This document shows positions 1 through 9,186 of a stretch of DNA of 64,000 nucleotides, piece after piece. Made by a program: the position numbers and the translations under genes. The notes beneath the pieces were generated by a model that made no database searches, was not told the origin of the DNA, and saw only the letters and a list, made by a program, of their open reading frames with translations. The stretch is taken from assembly GCA_903882935.1 (NCBI GenBank), contig CAIRZB010000043.1, forward strand, positions 102,231-166,230, given 5' to 3'. Numbering within the stretch: position 1 is the stretch's first letter; each line of letters opens with the position of its first letter. Origin of the DNA: an uncultured Parafilimonas sp. GTDB taxonomy: Bacteria; Bacteroidota; Bacteroidia; Chitinophagales; Chitinophagaceae.

Positions 1-1188
1 TTCCTCGGCTGCAACGCCATGGTACTCCTCATAATAACCGTACCCTCTTGATAGGAAAGATGCCACATTTAATGCCCATGCGTTACTAAGTTTTTGGTTT
101 AAAAACAACTGGTAATGCTGCTGCCAGTAATTGTCGGTTTCGTTGGGGTACGGGCTGCCGGGTTTTTCCTGCCCTGCAGGGTTGTAACGGCGGTTGGTGG
201 CAAGGGTTGCCGAGTCTATACCAAACCAAGCTTGGTAGGTTTTTTCCCGGCCAGAAAGAAAATTGAACCGCAGCGAGGTGTTTTTTGCGATATAGGCGGT
301 TGACAAATACATGGATTGCAGGTTGCTACGGGCCCTGTCAATATACCCGTTGCTAGATAGTTGGCTAAAACGGGCATCGATGGTAAAATGGTCATTTAGT
401 AGCCCACTGCCCAGTTTAACCGTATTCTTCCAGGTGTTAAAGGAGCCAATGCTATTGTTTGACACTGCGTAGGCCTGCTCGTTAAACTCGTTGGTGCTTA
501 TGTTGATGGTGGCACCGAAAGCACCCGACCCGTTGGTGGATGGCCCCACACCCCTTGCTATTTGCACCGAGCCTGCGGAGGAGGCTAGGTCTGGCACGTC
601 AACAAAATAGCTGCCCGCGCTTTCTGCATCATTGTACGGTATGCCGTTCAGTGTAACATTTATGCGGGTAGCGTCAGTACCCCGAATGTGTATGGATGTG
701 TAACCAACCCCATTGCCCGCGTCGGAACTTACATTTACCGACGGCGTTTGGTTAAGCAGGTATGGTATATCCTGCCCCGTGTTCACTTTGGCAAGGTCTT
801 CTGCGGTAAGGTCGGTTTTTGCAAACGGTGTTTTGGCACCTGCACGCAAGGCCCTTACTTCCAGCGGCTCCAACAAAAAAGCCACGTCTTCCAATTCGAT
901 GGCAAGCGTTTTGTTTTCGGATGCGCTAAAAGTTTGTAGGGCTGTTTTTTTGCCCACATACTGCACAGTAAGCCTACAGGCAGCGTTGAGTGTTATGTTG
1001 CTGAAGATAAAATAACCTGCCCCATTGGTGATGGCAGTGCCGGTTTTGCCGCCCTCAACAAACAAGGTTACGGCGGCGCCTTGCAAGGGTTGTTTTAAAG
1101 TGTTGGTTACGCTGCCCTGTATGTTTACTTGTGCATGGGTTATACCGGCCACAAGCATTGCGAAAACTGTTACAAATAATGTGCGCAT
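1..1188 (-). CDS. TonB-dependent outer-membrane receptor, probably for thiamine (partial)
   Basis: Reading the minus strand from the ATG at 1188 gives 396 codons open to the window edge, so the C-terminal barrel is missing. The protein starts with a signal peptide ending in THAQ. A carboxypeptidase-regulatory-like beta-sandwich follows (about residues 22-100; GSVTNTLKQPLQGA), then the plug domain, with the plug-like segments IPYLLNQTPSV, IHIRGTDATRINVTLNG and GVGPSTNGSGAFGATIN, then the first barrel strands. The family imports large or scarce ligands across the outer membrane using TonB energy. The TPP riboswitch upstream on the same strand makes thiamine or a precursor the likely ligand; THI-element-controlled receptors of this kind are known in Bacteroidota. 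Family call is secure; substrate is inferred from the riboswitch. Confidence 0.9.
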   Translation of the reverse strand, partial: MRTLFVTVFAMLVAGITHAQVNIQGSVTNTLKQPLQGAAVTLFVEGGKTGTAITNGAGYFIFSNITLNAACRLTVQYVGKKTALQTFSASENKTLAIELEDVAFLLEPLEVRALRAGAKTPFAKTDLTAEDLAKVNTGQDIPYLLNQTPSVNVSSDAGNGVGYTSIHIRGTDATRINVTLNGIPYNDAESAGSYFVDVPDLASSAGSVQIARGVGPSTNGSGAFGATINISTNEFNEQAYAVSNNSIGSFNTWKNTVKLGSGLLNDHFTIDARFSQLSSNGYIDRARSNLQSMYLSTAYIAKNTSLRFNFLSGREKTYQAWFGIDSATLATNRRYNPAGQEKPGSPYPNETDNYWQQHYQLFLNQKLSNAWALNVASFLSRGYGYYEEYHGVAAEE

Positions 1189-1213
1189 AATAAAAAAGGG
1201 TTACAACCACAGC

Positions 1214-1378
1214 CTAGGCATTGTTTTTAGGGCAATAGCCTAAGCCGCTTGTTTCGGTTAAAAAATGCATTTTGTAGCCGTGACTGACGGGAATGAGCGA
1301 ACAATGCCGGTGGCCATCTTCATCAATCCAGTACAATCTTATGTCTTCGGTAAATGCGTCGCGCGGGGATGGTATCAA
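1214..1378 (-). CDS. Small unrecognised ORF inside the riboswitch leader
   Basis: Between the TPP aptamer and the TonB receptor the minus strand has an open frame that ends at the TAG at 1216-1214, 25 bases before the receptor ATG. Its composition looks protein-like (segments IRLYWIDEDGHRHCS, VSHGYKMHFL). There is no in-frame ATG or GTG near its 5' end. A TTG at 1378 would give 54 residues, and a CTG lies slightly further up. No family is recognised. It may be a short leader gene of the thiamine operon, a decayed remnant of a larger gene, or chance. Confidence 0.3.
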   Translation of the reverse strand: MIPSPRDAFTEDIRLYWIDEDGHRHCSLIPVSHGYKMHFLTETSGLGYCPKNNA

Positions 1379-1421
1379 ATAGTACAGCCTAAACGGCTTA
1401 TGGAGTAACTACTATACAAGT

Positions 1422-1504
1422 ACACCTTCCCTTCGCAGGCATTACCCTGTTCAGGTTCTACGGGTATAATCTCAGCCTCCTGCTTAAGGGAAGCACCCCG
1501 GGAA
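1422..1504 (-). promoter_or_regulatory. TPP riboswitch (THI element)
   Basis: Read 5' to 3' on the minus strand, the block has the conserved aptamer segments in the right order: GGGGTGC, GGCTGAGA, TACCCG, GAACCTGAACAGGGTAATGCC, then GCGAAGGGA. This matches the class of thiM/tenA-type TPP aptamers. It lies about 235 bases upstream of the TonB receptor ATG and points at it, so it should turn off the receptor when thiamine pyrophosphate is plentiful. No clear expression-platform hairpin can be assigned by eye. Confidence 0.93.
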
Positions 1505-1661
1505 ATGTTGTTTTTGACTTTGTTGGCAAATGGTGAATCGCGGCCGCTAAACCCACCAGTTGGCTAAACCGCCAAAAGCGATGCAAAATAAACACACAAT
1601 TTTTTAAAAACTGTAACTTTTTATTTTTTACTTCGTTTACCTTGTACAAAACAACAATTTT

Positions 1662-2456
1662 ATGCAAAAGTTTATAATAGGTTTAAGCGTAGCTTTTATG
1701 CTGTTGGGGGTTGGCGCAGGTGCGCAAAATGTGGTGTACGATGCCAATGCCCAGGTTAGGCCGGTAGGCAACTTTAACAAAGTGCATGTGGGCAGTGCAA
1801 TAACGCTGTACCTGTCGCAGGGTAGGGAACAGGCTGTAGCTGTTAGCGCGGAAGATGCCAAATACACTGCTAAAATTCGTACCGAGGTACGCGACGGTGA
1901 ATTGAGGATTTATGTGGAAAACGGTGTTTGGAACGGGTGGAACTGGGGCAACCGCAACCTTAGGGCCTATGTTACCGTTACCAGCCTTAGTGGGTTGCAA
2001 GCTTCGGGTGCCTCAACCGTTAAAATAAGCGACCCATTGGTGGTACAGGATAATTTCTCGTTGGAACTTAGCGGGGCCTCCAACTTAAAAGCCATCGCAG
2101 GCATTACCGGCAACAACATGAATTTTCAAATTGACGGTGCCAGCGATTTTAAGCAAACCACAATTAAATCTACCGGCGACATTAGGTTTAACCTAAGCGG
2201 TGCCAGCCAGGCGAATGTTGACGGTGTTAGCAACGGCTTAAAAATTGAAGTAAGCGGTGCCAGCGATTTTAAAGGGTATGGCTTTGCCTCTGAGAACTGC
2301 CGGGTAGAGGCAAGCGGTGCATCATCTGTTAGCATTACCGTGAATAAAAAATTAGATGCCCAAGCCAGTGGTGCCAGCAGTGTTGGTTATAAGGGGGATG
2401 CGGTTATTACCAATTTGGATGTGTCGGGCGCGTCGAATGTAAAGAAAAGAAGTTAG
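1662..2456 (+). CDS. GIN-domain (DUF2807) secreted protein
   Basis: The 264-residue product has a signal peptide of about 21 residues ending in GAQN. The rest follows the DUF2807 'putative auto-transporter adhesin, head GIN domain' pattern: an FNKVHVGSAITLYL strand early on, then eight repeats of an S/D-G-A-S motif spaced about 20 residues apart (from about residue 111 to 260), as in a right-handed beta-helix. The family is very common in Bacteroidota and sits at the cell surface or periplasm; its biochemical role is not established. It stands alone, divergent from the riboswitch-receptor unit. Confidence 0.88.
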   Translation: MQKFIIGLSVAFMLLGVGAGAQNVVYDANAQVRPVGNFNKVHVGSAITLYLSQGREQAVAVSAEDAKYTAKIRTEVRDGELRIYVENGVWNGWNWGNRNLRAYVTVTSLSGLQASGASTVKISDPLVVQDNFSLELSGASNLKAIAGITGNNMNFQIDGASDFKQTTIKSTGDIRFNLSGASQANVDGVSNGLKIEVSGASDFKGYGFASENCRVEASGASSVSITVNKKLDAQASGASSVGYKGDAVITNLDVSGASNVKKRS

Positions 2457-2578
2457 TGGGCTAAAACGAATTGCATTCAAGGAACGATGTTTTATTGCCA
2501 ATCAGCTGAAGCAACACTTGTGACTATTCGTTTTAATTCGTGTTTCTTTTTGCCAATAAAATAAACATTTGAGAAAAG

Positions 2579-2610
2579 TTTGGCTAGTAAGTTGCCAGCC
2601 CTTATCTTTG
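2579..2610 (+). promoter_or_regulatory. Bacteroidota-type promoter for tRNA-fMet
   Basis: TTTG at 2579-2582 and TATCTTTG at 2603-2610, separated by 20 bases, match the Bacteroidota sigma-A consensus TTTG-N(19-21)-TAnnTTTG. Transcription would begin near 2616, about 63 bases before the tRNA. Called from consensus only. Confidence 0.6.
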
Positions 2611-2678
2611 CAACCCAAATCGCGAAACACATACTGTAAAGGCCTTCTAAAAAAGGAAACAAAGTAAAAATTATACAT

Positions 2679-2750
<72 letters not shown>

Positions 2751-2760
2751 CTAAAACAAG

Positions 2761-2783
2761 AAAGCCTCGGAAGAGGCTTTTTT
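2761..2783 (+). terminator. Terminator-like hairpin between tRNA-fMet and era
   Basis: AAAGCCTC, loop GGAA, GAGGCTTT, then more T: a perfect 8-bp stem with a T tract. It ends only 6 bases before the era ATG, so era either depends on read-through from the tRNA promoter or has its signals inside the tRNA region. Confidence 0.75.
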
Positions 2784-2789
2784 CATTGA

Positions 2790-3662
2790 ATGAAAGTTGG
2801 CTTCGTAAACATATTCGGCAAGCCCAATGCGGGCAAAAGCACCCTGCTTAATGCGTTGCTGGGGCAAAAAATGGCTATTGTGTCGGCCAAGGTGCAAACC
2901 ACGCGCCACCGTATAAAGGCATTTTTAACGGAGGAAGACAAATACCAAATTATATTTTCGGATACTCCAGGCATTATTGAGCCCAAGTACAAGTTGCATG
3001 AACGCATGATGCAAAGCGTTAAGAGTGCGCTGGAAGATGCAGACATTGCCATTTTGCTGGCAGATGTTAAAGACAGCCTGGAGGAGAACAACGAATTGTT
3101 TACAGCCCTTAAGCTGCATGTGCCGACCATAGTGGTGTTGAACAAAGTTGATGCCGCAAAACCGGGCAGGATAAAGGAAGCCGGGGAATATTATGCTAAA
3201 CAGCCATACTGTGGCAAAGTGATAGGCATATCGGCCCTACAGCAAACCAACATTCAAGGCTTGTTAAATGAAATACTTGCCATGCTGCCTGAAGGCGAGC
3301 CTTTTTATCCCGCCGACGAAATAACCGATCTATCCACTAAGTTTTTTACCGCTGAAATGATCAGGGAGAAAATTTACGAGCTTTTTGGCGACGAACTGCC
3401 CTACCACTCAGCTGTTATCATCAACGAGTTTAAGGAAAGCCCTGCCATTGTAAAAATACAGGCTGATATTATTGTGCAGCGCGAAACGCAAAAAGTGATA
3501 ATGATTGGCGAAGGCGGCAAAATGATTAAAAAATTGGGTACCATGGCCCGGGAGGACATGGAGAAATTTTTGGAGCAGAAAGTGTTTTTACAATTGTTTA
3601 TTAAGGTGAAGCCAAAGTGGAGGGACAACGAAATGCAGTTGAAGGAGTACGGGTATTATTAA
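2790..3662 (+). CDS. era: GTPase Era
   Basis: This essential GTPase binds 16S rRNA near its 3' end and is needed for small-subunit maturation. The 290 residues show the P loop GKPNAGKS (10-17), DTPG (58-61) and NKVD (118-121), followed by a KH domain in the last ~90 residues with the IGEGGKMIKKLG core. Length is normal for the family (about 290-300). The ATG lies just after the tRNA-fMet terminator hairpin, and no other start fits the conserved N-terminus. Der lies about 1.7 kb downstream on the same strand. Confidence 0.97.
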   Translation: MKVGFVNIFGKPNAGKSTLLNALLGQKMAIVSAKVQTTRHRIKAFLTEEDKYQIIFSDTPGIIEPKYKLHERMMQSVKSALEDADIAILLADVKDSLEENNELFTALKLHVPTIVVLNKVDAAKPGRIKEAGEYYAKQPYCGKVIGISALQQTNIQGLLNEILAMLPEGEPFYPADEITDLSTKFFTAEMIREKIYELFGDELPYHSAVIINEFKESPAIVKIQADIIVQRETQKVIMIGEGGKMIKKLGTMAREDMEKFLEQKVFLQLFIKVKPKWRDNEMQLKEYGYY

Positions 3663-3719
3663 TTTAACCGTTGGTATAAAAATGTTTTTGTAAATTGGCT
3701 TGCTTCAAATTATTTATAC

Positions 3720-4445
3720 ATGAAAACCCTACTTTGTTTTTTTACTGCTGTGGTAATAGCATTTACAGGCAATGCCCAAACAGCCATTAATGTCTTTGCG
3801 TCAGCAAAAGGGGAGGCGGAGTATGCGTCACCATCGGCACTCGGGTACAAGATGGATGCCGACAGCGTGGACTACGACGAGATTAAGGGAAGCCCTTTTT
3901 GGAAAAATGAGGGTAGCCCCGCGATTATTTTTCTGCAAGACGGCAGGCTTATAAAGGTGGACAAAGTGCGGCTGAATTTTTATACAAACGACTTGTATTA
4001 TAAGTTTGGCAGCGGCCCCGAGCTGGTTGCCAAAACTGGAACCGTAAAACAGATTGGGTTTTTAAATAACAGTGATTCCGCAACAGTGGTCGCTAATTTT
4101 CAACGTTTCAGGGATGTTAGAAGTGCGTATAACCCTAACGAGGCTCCGTTTTGCCAAGTGTTAAACGAAGGGCAAGTGAAGTTGCTAAAACTTGTTTCAG
4201 TAAACCTTGATAAGAAGTTTGATTTTGTGGGAGGGAAAATGCAAAGCGAATTTTTAAGTCGGGTTGAATATTACCTGTTAAAGGGCAATATGGTATTTGC
4301 GGTTAAAAAAATTAGCAAAGAGAACATATTGGCTTTTGTAATACCCGAGGACGACACGAAAAACTGGCTTGCAGCCAACAATAACAAGCTAAAAAGCGAA
4401 AATGAGGTACTTGCGTTTTTAGAGTATTATAACAAAGGCAAATAG
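3720..4445 (+). CDS. Secreted protein of unknown function, paralogue A
   Basis: 241 residues with a signal peptide ending in GNAQ (about residue 19) and no membrane segment afterwards. It is a tandem paralogue of the next gene. Both have a G-S-P-(F/Y) motif near residue 60, a stretch ending in VLN-G-KLLK, a central tyrosine-rich segment, and a C-terminal block of the form NKLKSE--V--FL-YYN. The two sit between era and der on the same strand, 57 bases after era. No known family recognised. Probably exported to the periplasm or outer membrane. Confidence 0.8.
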   Translation: MKTLLCFFTAVVIAFTGNAQTAINVFASAKGEAEYASPSALGYKMDADSVDYDEIKGSPFWKNEGSPAIIFLQDGRLIKVDKVRLNFYTNDLYYKFGSGPELVAKTGTVKQIGFLNNSDSATVVANFQRFRDVRSAYNPNEAPFCQVLNEGQVKLLKLVSVNLDKKFDFVGGKMQSEFLSRVEYYLLKGNMVFAVKKISKENILAFVIPEDDTKNWLAANNNKLKSENEVLAFLEYYNKGK

Positions 4446-4494
4446 TATTAAATGCTCTTTAACCGGGCTAAGCGCAACATTTAAAACCCTTTAT

Positions 4495-5226
4495 ATGAAA
4501 AAGTATATTGCTGTTGCAACCGTTATGTTTTTTATGGCAGCTGCCCATGCACAAGTTAGCAGTAATTTGGACATTGCAAACCCTGCCCAAACAAACGGTA
4601 TAGGCCAAGTGCGGTTTACCAATGCAGATGCATTGGGCGTTAAAACAACCGAACAAGTGAAGGATGCCGATGTAGATGGCAGCCCGTATTTTGATAACCG
4701 GTGGTTAAAAGCGGTGGTAATACTTAGTAGTAACCAAGCCGTAAAAGCCAATAAATTGAAAATTGACCTTTACCGAAATGAGGTACACTATGTTGATAGT
4801 TTAGGCACCGAACTGATTGCTGTTAGTGGCATTGTAAAAAGAATATACTTGTACGACAGTAAGGATACCACAAAAATTTCGGCGGTGTTTGAACAAATTG
4901 CTGGCATTGATGGCAATGGCACTGCGTTTGTACAGGTGTTAAACAATGGCAATACTAAGTTGCTTAAGTTTACCCACATAACCGTGTACAAGAAGGGGTA
5001 TGACGAAGTGGCCGGTAAAGACAACTACGCTTTTTTGGCAAAGCCATGCTACGCAATGCTGAAAAACGGGGTGGTTAACAACCTTAAAGCTTTGGATGAA
5101 AAAGCGGTACTGGCTGTTATAATGCCCTCAGCAAACGATGCAAGCTGGCTTTTGCAGAACAAAAACAAGTTGAAGAGCGAAAAAGATGTAATTAGTTTTT
5201 TAAGTTATTATAACGGCGCCAAGTAG
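4495..5226 (+). CDS. Secreted protein of unknown function, paralogue B
   Basis: 243 residues, signal peptide ending in AHAQ at about residue 20. It aligns over its full length with the preceding gene, including the DGSPYF motif, the VLNNGNTKLLK block and the C-terminal LKSEKDVISFLSYYN block. The pair therefore arose by tandem duplication followed by strong divergence. The 49-base gap to its twin suggests one transcript. Function unknown. Confidence 0.8.
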   Translation: MKKYIAVATVMFFMAAAHAQVSSNLDIANPAQTNGIGQVRFTNADALGVKTTEQVKDADVDGSPYFDNRWLKAVVILSSNQAVKANKLKIDLYRNEVHYVDSLGTELIAVSGIVKRIYLYDSKDTTKISAVFEQIAGIDGNGTAFVQVLNNGNTKLLKFTHITVYKKGYDEVAGKDNYAFLAKPCYAMLKNGVVNNLKALDEKAVLAVIMPSANDASWLLQNKNKLKSEKDVISFLSYYNGAK

Positions 5227-5350
5227 TGGCGTTGGCCCAATGGCCAAAGGGGGGTACTATAACCTTCACTACTTTTTAATTACGTGCAGGCCTGCGGTAT
5301 GTATGGCGGCAAGCCTGGTTTAAAATTTGCCCTTTGGGGCTGGGATATAT

Positions 5351-6667
5351 ATGAGTTTTACTGTAGCTATTGTAGGAAGGCCTAATGTTGGTAAGAGTAC
5401 CTTGTTTAACCGTTTGCTGGAACAGCGCAAGGCGATTGTGGATGATATAAGCGGTGTAACCCGCGATAGGCAGTACGGTATTGCCGACTGGAACGGAAAA
5501 ACCTTCAACATAATTGATACCGGCGGCTTTGTGCCCGACACAGAGGATATTTTTGAAACCGAAATTCGCAAGCAAGTTAAAATAGCCATTGATGAAGCTG
5601 ACGCGTTGATATTTATGGTAGACGCGGCGATAGGGGCCACAGAGCTTGACGAAAGCATGGTACACCTATTGCGCCGAAGTACCAAGCCTGTGCTGTTAGC
5701 CGTAAATAAGGTTGACAATAATGAGCGTTTGTTGTTGGGTGCGGAATTTTACGCCCTTGGTTTTGAGCATATATTTTTCCTGAGTGCCATGAGCGGCAGC
5801 GGCACCGGCGAACTGTTAGACGCGGTTGCGGCCCTAATGCCCGATGATAAATCAGAGGACGCTTTAGACAATGACGAACTGCCAAAATTTGCCATCATCG
5901 GCCAGCCCAATGTGGGCAAATCCTCATTGTTGAATGCTTTGATAGGCGAGGAGCGCACCATTGTGAGCGATATACCGGGCACCACCCGCGATACCATACA
6001 CACCCATTACAAACTTTACCAAAAAGAGTTTGTGTTGATTGACACGGCAGGCATACGCAAAAAAAACAAGGATAAGGACGATTTGGAGTTTTACTCCATC
6101 ATACGTGCCATACGTGCTATGGACGAGGCAGATGTTTGCTTGCTAGTGCTGGATGCCGCCAAGGGCATAACTGCGCAGGACGTTAACATATTTTCGCTGG
6201 CCACCCGCAAAGGCAAGGGTATTGTGGTACTGGTGAATAAGTGGGACCTTGTGGAAGCCAAAAGCACCAACACTGCACGGGATTATGAAAAAGCACTAAA
6301 ATTAAAACTGGCCCCTTTTACAGATGTGCCGGTGCTGTTTATATCAGTAAAAGAGAAAACCCGCATTTTTAAAGCCATTGAAACTGCGTTGGAAGTATAT
6401 GAAAACAAGAGCCGTAAAATAAGCACCAGCAAATTGAACGAGGTTATGCTTAAAGCGGTGGAAAGCTACCACGCCCCAGTGGTACGTGGCCATACGGTTA
6501 AAATAAAATATATTACCCAGTTGCCCACACATGTGCCGTCATTTGCATTTTTCAGCAACTTTCCTGATGATATTAAAACACCTTACAGAAATTATTTGGA
6601 AAACCAGTTGCGGGCAAACTTTAATTTTAAAGGTGTGCCGGTGCGGATATTTTTTAGGAAGAAGTAG
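5351..6667 (+). CDS. der: Ribosome-assembly GTPase Der (EngA)
   Basis: Double-domain GTPase needed for maturation of the 50S subunit. The 438-residue product has two P loops (GRPNVGKS at 9-16, GQPNVGKS near 183), two DT(G/A)G switch motifs, NKVD and NKWD base-recognition motifs, and a C-terminal KH-like domain ending in RIFFRKK. The only ATG in the right place is 5351 (MSFTVAIVG); the frame is open a little further up but has only a TTG there. With era 1.7 kb upstream, this is a small ribosome-assembly neighbourhood. Confidence 0.97.
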   Translation: MSFTVAIVGRPNVGKSTLFNRLLEQRKAIVDDISGVTRDRQYGIADWNGKTFNIIDTGGFVPDTEDIFETEIRKQVKIAIDEADALIFMVDAAIGATELDESMVHLLRRSTKPVLLAVNKVDNNERLLLGAEFYALGFEHIFFLSAMSGSGTGELLDAVAALMPDDKSEDALDNDELPKFAIIGQPNVGKSSLLNALIGEERTIVSDIPGTTRDTIHTHYKLYQKEFVLIDTAGIRKKNKDKDDLEFYSIIRAIRAMDEADVCLLVLDAAKGITAQDVNIFSLATRKGKGIVVLVNKWDLVEAKSTNTARDYEKALKLKLAPFTDVPVLFISVKEKTRIFKAIETALEVYENKSRKISTSKLNEVMLKAVESYHAPVVRGHTVKIKYITQLPTHVPSFAFFSNFPDDIKTPYRNYLENQLRANFNFKGVPVRIFFRKK

Positions 6668-6784
6668 GCGCGTAAGGTTTTAGCAGGGTATTGGCCAAAT
6701 AAGTGATTTAGGCGTTGCGAAGCAATAGGTGTTTTTGTTTTATTAGTTGGCCGTAGTAGCTAATCGTAAAATCAAATCAATAAA

Positions 6785-8314
6785 ATGAAAAAAATATTGC
6801 CATTGTTGCTGATGGGCATATTGCCGTTTGTATTGTTTGCCCAGCAAAAATGCCCCAATATATTAATCATATTTTCTGATGACCACGCATACCAGGCGAT
6901 AGGTGCTTATGGCAACAAAATAATACCAACACCCAATATTGACAGAATTGCCCGGGAAGGGGCCTTGCTAACCAATAATTTTGTCACCAACTCCATATGC
7001 GGGCCAAGCCGCGCAACACTGCTAACGGGTAAGTACAGCCACCTGAACGGGTATGCATTTAACGAGCGGAAATTTGATTTTAACCAGCCGGTGTTCCCCG
7101 CACTGTTACAAAATAGCGGCTACCAAACCGCATGGATAGGTAAATTGCATTTGGGCAACCTGCCCAACAAGGGGTTTGATTATTTTAACGTGCTGCCGGA
7201 CCAAGGCGATTACTACAATCCCGACCTGATAAACAATAAGAACGGCACCCTGCGTTACACAGGGTATGTAACGGACATTATCTCAAACCTTTCATTTGAT
7301 TGGCTGAACGGCCGTGACACGGCAAAGCCATTCTTTTTAGTGGTGGGTGAAAAAGCCACCCACCGCGTATGGATGCCAAGCGTGGATGACCTTGGTGCTT
7401 ATGACAATATAGACTTTGCCTTACCGCCCTCTTTTTTTGACGGCTATGACGGCCGCGCCGCAGCCGCAGACCAAGATATGACTGTTGCCAAGACCATGCG
7501 CCTACAGCAAGACCTAAAAGTGCACCTAGATTATACAAAGGATGATGGGTATAATCGGTTTACGCCACAACAAAAAAAGGTTTTTGCAGCTTACTACGAT
7601 AAAATAAGCAAGGAGTTTGATAGCAAACATTTAACCGGCAAAGAACTCGCACGCTGGAAATACGAGCGTTATTTGAAAGATTATTATGCGACTGCCAAAT
7701 GTTTAGATAGGAATATTGGTAAAATATTAGACTACTTAGACAAAACAGGGCTGGCTAAAAATACCGTGGTTATTTATGCCTCCGACCAAGGGTTTTACTT
7801 GGGCGAACATGGCTGGTTTGACAAGCGGTTTATGTACGAACAATCCCTTCGTAGTGCGTTTGTAATCCGTTACCCAAAAGTGATAAAGCCGGGCACCATT
7901 GTACCCCAATTTGTTGCCAATATTGATTGGGCACCCACCGTGCTGGATATTGCGGGTACCAAAATACCCAAAGACATGCAGGGTATCTCCTTCTTACCCT
8001 TGCTCAGCCCGAAAAAGAATGTGGTAATACCTTGGCGCGATGAAGTGTATTACCATTACTACGAATACCCCGAGCCTCACCATGTACACCCCCATTTTGG
8101 CATACGCACACCGCGTTACAAACTGATATATTTTTATCAGGGTCTTAGCACGTGGGAGTTATACGACTTGCAGGCCGACCCGCAGGAACTGCATAATGTG
8201 TACGCAAATAAGGAAAACAACGGCGTAATTGCAGATTTAAAACAACGCCTAAAAAAACTGATGGAGCAGTATAAAGATGGTGAAGCATTGGGGATACTGG
8301 AACGTGCGCAGTAA
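6785..8314 (+). CDS. Secreted type I sulfatase
   Basis: 509 residues with a signal peptide ending near residue 19 (LFAQQ). The sulfatase signature C-G-P-S-R is at 72-76, where Cys72 would be converted to formylglycine, and the metal-binding Asp pair FSDDH is at 32-33. Further signature elements are GKYSHLNG, IGKLHLG, SDQGFYLGEHGWFDKRFMYEQS and the C-terminal WELYDLQADPQELHN block common in Bacteroidota sulfatases that act on sulfated glycans. It hydrolyses sulfate esters in the periplasm; the sugar is unknown. No glycoside hydrolase or SusCD pair adjoins it, so it is not in an obvious polysaccharide-utilisation locus. Confidence 0.93.
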   Translation: MKKILPLLLMGILPFVLFAQQKCPNILIIFSDDHAYQAIGAYGNKIIPTPNIDRIAREGALLTNNFVTNSICGPSRATLLTGKYSHLNGYAFNERKFDFNQPVFPALLQNSGYQTAWIGKLHLGNLPNKGFDYFNVLPDQGDYYNPDLINNKNGTLRYTGYVTDIISNLSFDWLNGRDTAKPFFLVVGEKATHRVWMPSVDDLGAYDNIDFALPPSFFDGYDGRAAAADQDMTVAKTMRLQQDLKVHLDYTKDDGYNRFTPQQKKVFAAYYDKISKEFDSKHLTGKELARWKYERYLKDYYATAKCLDRNIGKILDYLDKTGLAKNTVVIYASDQGFYLGEHGWFDKRFMYEQSLRSAFVIRYPKVIKPGTIVPQFVANIDWAPTVLDIAGTKIPKDMQGISFLPLLSPKKNVVIPWRDEVYYHYYEYPEPHHVHPHFGIRTPRYKLIYFYQGLSTWELYDLQADPQELHNVYANKENNGVIADLKQRLKKLMEQYKDGEALGILERAQ

Positions 8315-8337
8315 TGGCCTCATTTAAAAGCTTCTTC

Positions 8338-9108
8338 TCACCTCTCAACTGCCCAAAATATCGCATTCCTAAAAATGGTGGTGTAGGCCGCGTTATCAAA
8401 CAAATCTGGTGAGTGGCCCATGAATATGTAAATATTGCGTGCGGCAACATGTTCGTTTGTCCAAATAACAGGGTGGTCTCCCATAACAATGTTGGATGAT
8501 GGCTTGTAACTTTTTTCATCCACACAGGCAATTACATGCACATTCGGCCTTGGGGTAGTGTCGTAGGTGTACCATTCGTCTTTGTTGATGGGGAACACAG
8601 GCGGTACACCGCGCATCACAGGGTGCTGTTTATCTTCCACTTGCACATCAGCTTGGGCGAAGCTGGCGATGTAATTTTTAAAGCGTATGCCGCCAATAAA
8701 CTGGTGAAACCACGGCCACATGGGGTACCCGTCAAACTCGCCCAGTAACGATGCATGGTGAAACCCCACCCAGCCGCCTTTGCCACGTTCAATATATTGT
8801 GTAAACGCTTGCTGGGCAGTGGCAGTCCATCCGTAAGGCACAAAGTCTAACTGTAAAAACAATTGGTATTGGGCAAGGGTGCTGTCGTTGATGGTTTTGG
8901 TGTCTGTAATATAGTCAATGGTAAAACCGCTGTCTGCCGCAAGTTTGTTCAGCCAAATTTTAGCCGCTTTTGAGTATTCAATATGGTGGCCGCCGTTCTC
9001 ATACAATGCCAATACGTGAAACCGTGGCTTGGGTTGGGCATTCGCAGAAATGGAACAAAGCAAAGCTGCTGTGATTGTGAGTAGGAAACATGTAATGCCT
9101 TTTTTCAT
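8338..9108 (-). CDS. ThuA-like secreted protein
   Basis: 256 residues with a signal peptide ending in ANAQ. The body has the ThuA pattern of a glutamine-amidotransferase-like fold: FHVLALYE near the start, a central GWVGFHHAS with the W-FHQFIGG segment, HPVMRG, DEWYTYD, and a late PVIWTNEHVAARNIYIFMGHSPDLF. ThuA-domain proteins are linked to sugar metabolism and are frequent beside sugar dehydrogenases in Bacteroidota; activity is poorly known. It converges on the sulfatase with a 23-base gap. Confidence 0.85.
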   Translation of the reverse strand: MKKGITCFLLTITAALLCSISANAQPKPRFHVLALYENGGHHIEYSKAAKIWLNKLAADSGFTIDYITDTKTINDSTLAQYQLFLQLDFVPYGWTATAQQAFTQYIERGKGGWVGFHHASLLGEFDGYPMWPWFHQFIGGIRFKNYIASFAQADVQVEDKQHPVMRGVPPVFPINKDEWYTYDTTPRPNVHVIACVDEKSYKPSSNIVMGDHPVIWTNEHVAARNIYIFMGHSPDLFDNAAYTTIFRNAIFWAVER

Positions 9109-9186
9109 AGATTTTAAAATGCTTTTTCATAATTGCCAAAACAGAAGGCAGCAATTTGTTACACAGTACACCAAAAAATACATGCA

